Positions 34,855-42,432 of a stretch of DNA of 58,847 bases are shown piece by piece (the first letter of the stretch is position 1; every line of letters begins with the position of its first letter). The notes under the pieces were generated by a model. The model was not told the DNA's origin, did no database searches, and saw nothing but the letters and a program-made list of their open reading frames with translations. A program made the position numbers and the translations under genes. The stretch lies in contig NZ_CAMHSK010000002.1 of assembly GCF_946187725.1 (NCBI RefSeq), positions 1 through 58,847 of the forward strand, in the 5' to 3' direction. This stretch comes from an uncultured Treponema sp. (GTDB taxonomy: Bacteria > Spirochaetota > Spirochaetia > Treponematales > Treponemataceae).

Positions 34855-36723
34855 TTATACACCCAAGCGGTTAATTACCGTGTCGAGCATCTGATCGATT
34901 ACAGAAACGAATTTTGCGGCGGCATTGTATCCGTGCTGGAATTTAATGATTTCCGCAAGTTCTTCATCAATGTTTACGCCACTGATTGAATCACGAAGAT
35001 TTCTCAAATCATCCATGATTGCGTTCTGGCTCATCATATTCATCTCTGCCTGCTCTGCTTTCAATCCTACATTCGTAACAGAATTTGCAAAGTAGTCATC
35101 GAAAGTACGGTCTTTTCCAATCATTACGCTCGTGTTGCGGATTGAAGCAATCTCAACGGCAGCGCGGGCATCGCCAATCATCGATATGCCCTGACTTGTC
35201 GGATAAGCGGCAGCTACGCTCAAAACATCGCTTTTAATCGCATCATTTACAGCCATGTAGCCGGCTGGATTCAAAACAGGTGCTACGGCAAAATCACCAC
35301 GGAGGGCATTTACTGCATCAGCCTGTGCGAAATCATAAGCATTTTCTGCACCGCTTCCATTAAGAACTCCGGCATATCCTGTGAGGAACATTCCAGAATC
35401 CTCGACATGACGGATTACGAAATCAGGATTTTCGATTGAGTTTGAAGTGCTTGCCTTCAAAACAAGCCGGTTGTCACGGTCAAGATAAGCCTTTACTTCA
35501 CCATCAGAATCATTGATTCTTGCGACAACTTCTTCGATTGTATCTGTCGCATGATAAGGAACAGAAATATTGCCATCCTTTCCAGAGAAAGTCATTGTGC
35601 CTTCAAGACCGACTTTTTCCTGCGGATTGAGGGAATTTGTACCCGTGAATCTGAAAATATATGAATGGTCATCAACACCGTCACCATTTCGGTCATAATT
35701 TCCGTTTGTGCTTGTTACAAATGGATGCTGAACGAAGAAATCAAGGCCAGTGACATTGTTCATGCCGATTCCGTTTCGGTGAACATCATTTACCAAATCA
35801 GCAAAGTTCATTGTAACAGTGTTCAACTTCTGAACTTCACTGCGGACATCAACATCACGAAGTTCAATCAATGCGCCCAAAGTACCGCCTGAAACCTGAA
35901 CAGTGTTCTTTGTATCAGACCACATCACCCTGCTGTAGCCATTGTTGTCTGTCATCGGCTCAACTTCAAAGCTGCGCGCAATATGTCCCTGAACGAGGAT
36001 GTTTCCTTCAAGGTGAACCATGAATTCATCATCGTCGCGGATGTCAGTTGTGATGTTTGCAAGACCAGAAAGTTTTTCAACGAGCAAATCACGGCGGTCA
36101 AGCAAATCATTAGGATTATCACCCATTGCCTTTACCTTGACGATTTCTTCGTTGAGACCTGCAATCTGTTTTGTAATTGAGTTAATCTGTTTTACGGTAG
36201 CTTCAATGTCACCGTTAATCAAAGTTCCGATTCCGCTCAAAGATGAGTATCGCTGCTGAATGCTTTCGGCAAGGCTTTCACCGCGAGTAACAACAGCCTG
36301 TCGGGCAGCCTGGCTTTCAGGATAAATAGAAAGATCCCGCCATGCATCCCAGTACATATCCATATTGGTTCGTACTGAAACTTCATCAGGCTCATTGTAG
36401 ACCTGTTCAATCATCGTGTAATATTTTTCGCGTGTAGTCCAGTAAGTTTCCTGATTAGACTGAGCGACAATTCTCTGATCCAAAAGCTCGTCGCGGAGAC
36501 GGTTAATGCTTTCAACAGATGAGCCCTGTCCAATCTGTCCGGGGCGCTCTTCGCGTGTCAAATCAGGTCTGTGAAGAGGATCAAAAGTCTTAACCTGAAC
36601 ACGCTGGCGTGAATATCCCTCAGTATCGGCATTAGAAATGTTGTGACCAGCCGTATTAATCTGAGTCGAGTGAGCCATGAGGCTTCGTTTTCCAATTTCA
36701 ATCGCTGCGAAAGAATTTGCCAT
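34855..36723 (-). CDS. flgK: Flagellar hook-associated protein FlgK (HAP1)
   Basis: 622 residues. N-terminal NTAGHNISNADTEGYSRQRV is the rod/hook-family signature and the C-terminal block (EELAEIIKFQHGYNAAAKFV) is typical FlgK. It forms the first junction ring between hook and filament. Shine-Dalgarno AGGGGGAA precedes the ATG. Between flgN (its chaperone) and flgL. Confidence 0.95.
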   Translation of the reverse strand: MANSFAAIEIGKRSLMAHSTQINTAGHNISNADTEGYSRQRVQVKTFDPLHRPDLTREERPGQIGQGSSVESINRLRDELLDQRIVAQSNQETYWTTREKYYTMIEQVYNEPDEVSVRTNMDMYWDAWRDLSIYPESQAARQAVVTRGESLAESIQQRYSSLSGIGTLINGDIEATVKQINSITKQIAGLNEEIVKVKAMGDNPNDLLDRRDLLVEKLSGLANITTDIRDDDEFMVHLEGNILVQGHIARSFEVEPMTDNNGYSRVMWSDTKNTVQVSGGTLGALIELRDVDVRSEVQKLNTVTMNFADLVNDVHRNGIGMNNVTGLDFFVQHPFVTSTNGNYDRNGDGVDDHSYIFRFTGTNSLNPQEKVGLEGTMTFSGKDGNISVPYHATDTIEEVVARINDSDGEVKAYLDRDNRLVLKASTSNSIENPDFVIRHVEDSGMFLTGYAGVLNGSGAENAYDFAQADAVNALRGDFAVAPVLNPAGYMAVNDAIKSDVLSVAAAYPTSQGISMIGDARAAVEIASIRNTSVMIGKDRTFDDYFANSVTNVGLKAEQAEMNMMSQNAIMDDLRNLRDSISGVNIDEELAEIIKFQHGYNAAAKFVSVIDQMLDTVINRLGV

Positions 36724-36745
36724 ATATTCCCCCTAAAATACTTTC

Positions 36746-37222
36746 TTATATCATCTGGTTGAGCACTACACTGCTCAGCTCTGGTTTTACAATCTGACCT
36801 TTGTTTGAATACAGAACATTCCTTCTCTGAGGAACGACCGAATCAAACACCCCTTGCAGGAATTTTCGCGTAGTGGAAATGTATTCGTTCAGAACCTTGT
36901 TCTCCACCTTCGATTTCTGCAATTTTCCCCTAACTTCGCTTAATACAGGAGAAATTTCATCATCACGAGCCATGTCAACATTCTCGCTGAGCCTGACGCG
37001 TTTTTCTTCAAGCTCAACAAACTTATCGCTCAGGCTCTGAAGATTCTCAATATTTCGATTGAGTGCATCCCAGTCCTTGTCCCGAACGCAATTATGAAGG
37101 AGTGTCTGCTGCTCAAGGATTTTGTCCAGAAGCGCATTTTCCTCCTGCATCACGGAAACGAGGTTCTCTTTATGAGCGATAATTTCAGCTTCCCCGGTCT
37201 GCTCTATTTTTTCTTCAGCCAT
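36746..37222 (-). CDS. flgN: FlgN-type flagellar chaperone
   Basis: 158 residues from the ATG at 37222; the longer frame from 37318 runs through the promoter and is rejected. All-helical, with VMQEENALLDKILEQQTLLHNCV and a C-terminal helix ending in SSVVLNQMI. FlgN escorts FlgK and FlgL to the export gate; position directly before flgK supports this. The sequence family is weakly conserved, so context carries much of the call. Confidence 0.8.
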   Translation of the reverse strand: MAEEKIEQTGEAEIIAHKENLVSVMQEENALLDKILEQQTLLHNCVRDKDWDALNRNIENLQSLSDKFVELEEKRVRLSENVDMARDDEISPVLSEVRGKLQKSKVENKVLNEYISTTRKFLQGVFDSVVPQRRNVLYSNKGQIVKPELSSVVLNQMI

Positions 37223-37278
37223 TGAATTTTCCCAAATAGAAATGACGAATCGCCAAATCTTAGATTTATTCCTTTTGA

Positions 37279-37305
37279 TTATCGGAATCTGAAAAAAATT
37301 GATTA
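37279..37305 (-). promoter_or_regulatory. Sigma-28-like promoter of flgN-flgK-flgL-fliW-csrA
   Basis: The minus strand has TAATCAAT (from 37305), N11, TCCGATAA (37286-37279): TAAT-N15-TCCGATAA against consensus TAAA-N15-GCCGATAA. About 50 nt before flgN. Confidence 0.55.
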
Positions 37306-37317
37306 GAACTTTTACCA

Positions 37318-37344
37318 CAAATACTTGCCGATATCTGCCGATAT
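37318..37344 (+). promoter_or_regulatory. Possible sigma-28-like promoter of the MBL gene
   Basis: CAAATACT (37318-37325), N11, GCCGATAT (37337-37344). A second GCCGATAT lies 10 bp upstream (37327-37334). Divergent from the flgN promoter. Confidence 0.4.
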
Positions 37345-37370
37345 TCTGTATCTTTTATGCAGGAGTTCCC

Positions 37371-38528
37371 ATGTCAAAATTTCTTCATGTTCTTGCTATA
37401 ACAGGTATTGCAATTCTTGCGCTTATTTCAGTAGTCACGCTGACCGCATTCGTATTCCTCAAAGTCTGGAAGCCGTTCGGCGGGAAGGCAAGCAAGGCTG
37501 ACCGTAAAAATTATGCAGAAAGAGCCGCCAATTTCGACGGCAAAAAATTTCACAACGAGAGCGATTTTCAAACACTTTCCCTTAATAAAAATTCCGAGCC
37601 AGACCCGCTTACCTTTTCAAAAAACACTCCTCGCCCGGATTTCGAATTTCCGCTCAAAAAACCTGATTTCCTTGAAAATCCAGAAGAAATCCCTGAGCCT
37701 GATAAAATCCGCGTGACCTGGTTCGGACACTCAAGCCTTCTTTTACAAATGCACGGCCTTAACATTCTGATTGATCCGGTTTTCTCAGAGATGATTTCCC
37801 CTGTCTCATGGGTCGGAAGCCGCCGTTTTACAAAAGTGCCGGTCACAGTTTCAGAACTTCCAGAAATTGACATACTTTTGCTTTCGCACGACCATTACGA
37901 TCATCTTGATTACAATGTAATCCGCGAAATCGACGGAAAAGTGAAGCATTATGTCGTTCCGCTCGGCGTCGAAAATCATCTGAAACGCTGGAAAGTCAAA
38001 GCCGAAAAAATCACGAACATGGCCTGGTGGGAAGAAACAGAAATCTCAGGGCTGAAAATCGCATGTACGCCCGCACAACATTTTTCGGGCCGTCATATCA
38101 CCGACAACATGACAACTTTATGGGCAAGCTGGGTATTCAAAGACGAATTCCATCAGATTTTTGAAAGCGGAGATTCAGGATTCGGTCCGCACTGGCAGAA
38201 AATTCACGAAAAATACGGGGATTTTGATTTTGCAATTATGGAATGCGGTCAGTACGATGTTCAGTGGCCGCTCGTCCATTCATTCCCGGAACAGTCAGTC
38301 GAAGCTGCAAAAATTCTCGGTGCAAAGGTCGCCATGCCGGTTCACTGGGGAGCAATCATCCTTTCAAGGCACGGATGGGATGATTCAGTCGAACGATTTT
38401 TACTCGCCGCCGATAAGGAAGGAATTACGGTCATCACGCCATATATCGGTCAGACAGCAAGACTTGAAACGCCTCTGCTTTTTACAGAGCGCTGGTGGAG
38501 ACGAAACGCGATTTCCCTTTTGAGATAA
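37371..38528 (+). CDS. Membrane-anchored metallo-beta-lactamase-fold hydrolase
   Basis: 385 residues from the ATG at 37371 (AGGAG upstream). One N-terminal membrane segment (about 7-31), then an MBL domain: TWFGHSSLLLQM, LLSHDHYDHLD (the H-x-H-x-D-H metal site), TPAQHFSGRH and VHWGAIIL. It resembles the NAPE-PLD/UlaG-type L-ascorbate-lactonase group, whose members hydrolyse phospholipids or lactones. The substrate here is unknown; the anchor suggests a membrane lipid. A possible sigma-28 promoter would place it in the flagellar regulon. Confidence 0.85.
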   Translation: MSKFLHVLAITGIAILALISVVTLTAFVFLKVWKPFGGKASKADRKNYAERAANFDGKKFHNESDFQTLSLNKNSEPDPLTFSKNTPRPDFEFPLKKPDFLENPEEIPEPDKIRVTWFGHSSLLLQMHGLNILIDPVFSEMISPVSWVGSRRFTKVPVTVSELPEIDILLLSHDHYDHLDYNVIREIDGKVKHYVVPLGVENHLKRWKVKAEKITNMAWWEETEISGLKIACTPAQHFSGRHITDNMTTLWASWVFKDEFHQIFESGDSGFGPHWQKIHEKYGDFDFAIMECGQYDVQWPLVHSFPEQSVEAAKILGAKVAMPVHWGAIILSRHGWDDSVERFLLAADKEGITVITPYIGQTARLETPLLFTERWWRRNAISLLR

Positions 38529-38603
38529 GCATTGTCCATTTTTATAGAAGCAAATGCACAGAAAATAAAAAAATGTTATAATCCATGGCAATAGAGGTAA
38601 AAT

Positions 38604-39557
38604 ATGAGTTTTAAGGATTCAAAAGTTGTAATCGTTGGTGCTGGAAATGTCGGTGCGACTACAGCATACAGCATTCTGAATCAGGGAATCTGCGAGGAAG
38701 TTGTCCTGATTGATGTGAACAAAGAAAAAGCTGTCGCCGAAGCGATGGACATGCAGCATTCAATCTATTTTATGAATCGTAACATGTCGATTAAGGCAGG
38801 GGATTATTCTGACTGCCGTGATGCTGATGTTGTCGTAATCACTGCCAGTGCGCCAATGCCCAAGGATTCTACGAACCGCCTTGAAATGCTCGCGCCAAGC
38901 ATGAAAATCATTAAGGATATTGTTGAAAACATCATGGCGAACGGATTTGACGGCGTTTTTGTCGTGATTTCAAATCCTGTGGATATCATGGCGTATTATG
39001 TCTGGAAACTTTCACACCTGCCCAAAAACAGAATTATCGGAAGCGGAACAACCCTTGATACAGCACGCCTTTGTTGCGAACTTTCAAAAATGTACAATCT
39101 CGATGCAAAAAGCGTAGAAGCCTTTGTAATGGCGGAACACGGAGACAGCGAGATGGTTTCATGGACAAGCGCGACAATCGGCGGTAAAAACCTTTCTGAT
39201 GTCTTTGCCGACAATGCAGACCGAACAAAAGACATCACAAGGGATGAACTGCTTAAACGCACAAAACAGGCCGGCTGGGACATTTTCAGCCGAAAAGGCA
39301 ACACTTGTTACGGAATCGCTTCAAGCGCAACGGCAATCATCAAGTCAATTCTTTTCAATGAAAACCGCATTCTTCCCGTGAGCGTTGGATTGAACGGCGA
39401 ATACGGCTTGAACGATATCTTTATCAGTGTTCCGACAATCATCAACAAGAACGGAGCAAAAGAAATTGTAGAAATCAAACTCGCCGATGACGAGCAGCAG
39501 TTACTTCTGAAATCTGCCGAACTCGTTCAGGGCGTTTATCGGGAACTTCAGATTTAG
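38604..39557 (+). CDS. L-lactate dehydrogenase-like 2-hydroxyacid dehydrogenase
   Basis: 317 residues of the LDH/MDH family. NAD-binding GAGNVGATTAYSI and acidic D in VVLIDVN indicate NAD; catalytic Arg/Asp are in TTLDTAR, the catalytic His in MAEHGDSE. The substrate loop is SAPMPKDSTNRLEML: the usual LDH Q (in ANQKPGETR) is replaced and one residue is added, so preference for lactate is not certain; it could be a longer-chain 2-hydroxyacid dehydrogenase. A TATAAT lies 22 nt before the ATG at 38604 with GAGG as ribosome site. Convergent with the ZIP gene. Confidence 0.82.
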   Translation: MSFKDSKVVIVGAGNVGATTAYSILNQGICEEVVLIDVNKEKAVAEAMDMQHSIYFMNRNMSIKAGDYSDCRDADVVVITASAPMPKDSTNRLEMLAPSMKIIKDIVENIMANGFDGVFVVISNPVDIMAYYVWKLSHLPKNRIIGSGTTLDTARLCCELSKMYNLDAKSVEAFVMAEHGDSEMVSWTSATIGGKNLSDVFADNADRTKDITRDELLKRTKQAGWDIFSRKGNTCYGIASSATAIIKSILFNENRILPVSVGLNGEYGLNDIFISVPTIINKNGAKEIVEIKLADDEQQLLLKSAELVQGVYRELQI

Positions 39558-39572
39558 TAAATCGCTGGGATT

Positions 39573-40358
39573 TCACCCAAGAGCTACATCAAGAACCATC
39601 ATCAGTGCAAATCCAAGCGCAAAACCAATCGTGCAGATGTCAGTCTTTTCTTCACGGCTTGCTTCAGGCAAAAGTTCCTCAACGACGACATAAACCATGG
39701 CACCGGCTGCAAAAGCAAGAAGATAAGGCAAAAACGGCAAAATCAGCGAAGTGAGCAAAATCGTGACTATGGCCGCAACAGGCTCCACAGCCCCGGAAAG
39801 CGTGCCATAGCAGAACGATTTGAGCTTGCTGTTTCCTTCCGAACGAAGCGGCATAGAGATAATCGCACCTTCTGGGAAATTCTGAATGGCGATTCCGAGA
39901 GAAAGGGCAACCGCATCAGCTGAAGAAATTGTTCCTCCGTTCAAAAAACTTGCAAAAACCACACCGACAGCCATTCCCTCAGGAATATTATGCAGCGTAA
40001 CGGCAAAAACAAGCATCATCGTACGGCTGATTTTGTTTACTCCAGCTTTTGGACCTTCCGGCATTTTTGCCATCGCGTGCAGGTGCGGAGTGATTTTGTC
40101 GAGCAGGAACAAAAAAGCCACGCCGAGTGAAAATCCCGCCAATGCAGGCAAAAATGCAAGCCGCCCCATCTGCTCGGACATATCCATCGCCGGAATGAGA
40201 AGCGACCAGACAGACGCCGCAATCATTACGCCAGCCGCAAATCCGAGCAGAGCACGCTGAATGCTGTCGTTCATTTCACGCTTCATAAAAAACACGCAGC
40301 CTGAACCTAGCATAGTTCCCAAAAATGGAATCAAAAGACCTGAAATTGTGATATTCAT
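39573..40358 (-). CDS. ZIP-family (GufA-type) metal transporter
   Basis: 261 residues, about eight membrane segments. The metal-site motifs HNIPEGMAVG and QNFPEGAIIS are in adjacent helices, typical of the GufA/ZupT branch that imports Zn, Fe or Mn. Standard length. A -10 box (TATAAT, 40371-40366) lies 7 nt before the ATG with no ribosome site, so it may be leaderless. It sits next to the metal-linked region that follows, though it has no TetR or DtxR-like box. Confidence 0.9.
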   Translation of the reverse strand: MNITISGLLIPFLGTMLGSGCVFFMKREMNDSIQRALLGFAAGVMIAASVWSLLIPAMDMSEQMGRLAFLPALAGFSLGVAFLFLLDKITPHLHAMAKMPEGPKAGVNKISRTMMLVFAVTLHNIPEGMAVGVVFASFLNGGTISSADAVALSLGIAIQNFPEGAIISMPLRSEGNSKLKSFCYGTLSGAVEPVAAIVTILLTSLILPFLPYLLAFAAGAMVYVVVEELLPEASREEKTDICTIGFALGFALMMVLDVALG

Positions 40359-40365
40359 ATAGAAG

Positions 40366-40371
40366 ATTATA
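40366..40371 (-). promoter_or_regulatory. -10 box of the ZIP gene
   Basis: The minus strand reads TATAAT, seven nt before the ATG. No clear -35 was found. Confidence 0.45.
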
Positions 40372-40407
40372 GCATAGTTTTCACATTCTTGAATAAATCA
40401 GCGAATT

Positions 40408-41637
40408 CTAAAAACTGAATTTGCATCTTACATACCCCGTGCTCAAATCCTTGTATGCGCCGTACTGACCGTCACGCTCTGGCCCCGGAATAAAAACATA
40501 AGCCCCGCCAGAAAGATTTATCTGATCCGAAAGGCTGTAAGTTACATCAGGCTCTATGAAGCTGTCAAAATCATTCAAGCCGACAACTCCGCTGAAACTT
40601 AATTCAAGCGTATCCGACAAAAGTTTTTTTGACACGCTCAAAGTCGCTCCCTGCTGCAAGGCTTTTTCGCGCTCAAGATTTTCAAGTTCTCCCAAAACGT
40701 AATCGCAGTAATACTGGGCGGTAAAAGTCCAGCCATCTCTCATCCAGTCAAGACCTGCAAGGGCAAAAAGTTCGTTGCGCTGAAGGGAACTTTCAATTGA
40801 AGCGGAAGAAAGTTTTTCAGCAGAAAGCATTTTTTCTTCTATAATAATTCCGCTAGATTTTTGAAAATGTCGCTTCGGGAAGAATGCGGCTTCCATGCGA
40901 AGAACAGTTTCTTTTATTGGAACCGCAGCGTCTATTCCGAACATGGCCATGCGCTTGTATTCGCCAGTCACATTCACGCCCTCAGAAGACATTGTGTAAT
41001 CCAAAAAAGGCATATCGTCCCACCCGTAAAATCCGTAGAACGAAAAATCCAGCACAGAAAAATATCCCGAAAGCTTCAAGCCACCCTCGCCATTCGACAA
41101 TTTTGATTCAGGTTTTTCAAATTTTGCATCCGAAAGTTTTGCCGGTGTAAAAAATGGAATCCAGTATGCGTCAGCCGTAAACTGATTTCCATTTACAGAA
41201 AAACGAAGAGCGTCTATGGCAAGTTTTTCATTTGTCGTCATAACAGCAAGGCTCGAAAGATCTTTCGGGCAAATCACGTTTGTTATGTCGATTCCGTCAG
41301 CCTTTCCCCAGGCAGTTTTTTGCCGTCCGATTCTCATTCCCCAAAAGTCCGCAGTATAGTCCATCCAGCATTCGGAAAGCGAAAAATCCTCAGAATCTTC
41401 AATTGAGTCATATTTAGCAGAACCTTCAACAAGAGCAGAACTGTTTCCGAAATAAGAATCAATTTTCCCGGTGAATGAAGTTTCACCCAAATTCATGCGG
41501 CCTCTTGCCGTATTGCGGTCTGTCCAGGGCAAACCTGCTCCCCAAAGAGTTTCAACATTTCCGGAAAAGCGGATATTTTCTTCGGCAAACAAACTTAGCG
41601 AAAATGCAAGTGTCAAAAAGAAGCAAAATTTTTTCAT
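40408..41637 (-). CDS. Outer-membrane-type beta-barrel protein (DUF1302-like)
   Basis: 409 residues with a signal peptide (MKKFCFFLTLAFSLSLFAEE). The rest shows alternating strands with many aromatic residues and a C-terminal strand ending in Phe (GYVRCKFSF), as in outer-membrane barrels. MRIGRQKTAWGKADGIDITN resembles the DUF1302/porin-like group that accompanies MMPL pumps. Likely outer-membrane part of the pump encoded upstream. Its ATG overlaps the LolA-like gene's stop (ATGA), and it is the last gene of the TetR-box operon. Confidence 0.7.
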   Translation of the reverse strand: MKKFCFFLTLAFSLSLFAEENIRFSGNVETLWGAGLPWTDRNTARGRMNLGETSFTGKIDSYFGNSSALVEGSAKYDSIEDSEDFSLSECWMDYTADFWGMRIGRQKTAWGKADGIDITNVICPKDLSSLAVMTTNEKLAIDALRFSVNGNQFTADAYWIPFFTPAKLSDAKFEKPESKLSNGEGGLKLSGYFSVLDFSFYGFYGWDDMPFLDYTMSSEGVNVTGEYKRMAMFGIDAAVPIKETVLRMEAAFFPKRHFQKSSGIIIEEKMLSAEKLSSASIESSLQRNELFALAGLDWMRDGWTFTAQYYCDYVLGELENLEREKALQQGATLSVSKKLLSDTLELSFSGVVGLNDFDSFIEPDVTYSLSDQINLSGGAYVFIPGPERDGQYGAYKDLSTGYVRCKFSF

Positions 41638-42431
41638 CTGATTCGGCCTTTCTCAAGTGCGGCTACAGTAAGCATCGAGTCGTCAATGTCACCGCCGTCG
41701 TAAACAATGTTTGCAGTCTCAAAAAGTGACCATGTGCCGCTCTGAACATTTTCCATTTTCATTCTCTGAGCTGTCGTAAAGCCTTTGATTGTCGTAAAGT
41801 TTGTGCAGGTCAGAACGCGGTGAAGCTGATTCTGGCGGTCAAAAAGCTCACATTTTCTGAGGATGAAATCAGATTTTGCGATGTAAGAAATATATCGCGG
41901 GTCTTTTTCAGTTTTATCTTTTGCAACGCACTCAACCTTGTAACATTCAGTTCCGTCCACGCTTTCTTCGCCCAAAAGCTTGTAATCGTAGTCGTTAAGA
42001 TTTCTGTCTCCCATGTCGCGGTAAGTAAAATCCGTTCCCATAAAACTTCCGTCACTTTCTGAGCCGCTTGAAGCAATTCGGCGAGTCTTTTTCATCGCCG
42101 GCATATAAAGCCAGTTGTCAGAATCTTTTTTGTTGCCCTTTGAATCTTCTTCGTACTCAAACATCAGGTAGCCGGTTCCCGAAACATCTTTTGGCGTCAC
42201 AAAGACGATGACTTCTTTTTTGACATCTCCGTAATCCTTGCTTTTCATTATGACTTCGCGCTTTCTGTCCGAACCTTTTTTCGTGTGAATCGTGAGAGTT
42301 GCAGTTGAAGATGATGTTACAGGCTCAGGAACTTCATCTGCCTTTTTCATAATCTCGTAGCCCGTGAGCGACTGGGCAAAAAGTCCTGCTCCCATCAAAA
42401 ATGCTGAAAGTGTAAAAATTGTCTTTTTCAT
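41634..42431 (-). CDS. Outer-membrane lipoprotein-sorting (LolA-like) protein
   Basis: 265 residues with a signal peptide ending near LFAQS. The body matches the COG2834/LolA-like group that accompanies MMPL proteins: DNWLYMPAMKKTRRIASSGSE and MGTDFTYRDM are typical. Probably a periplasmic carrier of a lipid or hydrophobic substrate between the pump and the outer membrane. The ATG at 42431 lies one base after the MMPL stop; the longer frame from 42452 is rejected since AGGGAGA inside the MMPL end serves as ribosome site. Confidence 0.8.
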   Translation of the reverse strand: MKKTIFTLSAFLMGAGLFAQSLTGYEIMKKADEVPEPVTSSSTATLTIHTKKGSDRKREVIMKSKDYGDVKKEVIVFVTPKDVSGTGYLMFEYEEDSKGNKKDSDNWLYMPAMKKTRRIASSGSESDGSFMGTDFTYRDMGDRNLNDYDYKLLGEESVDGTECYKVECVAKDKTEKDPRYISYIAKSDFILRKCELFDRQNQLHRVLTCTNFTTIKGFTTAQRMKMENVQSGTWSLFETANIVYDGGDIDDSMLTVAALEKGRIR

Positions 42432-42432
42432 G

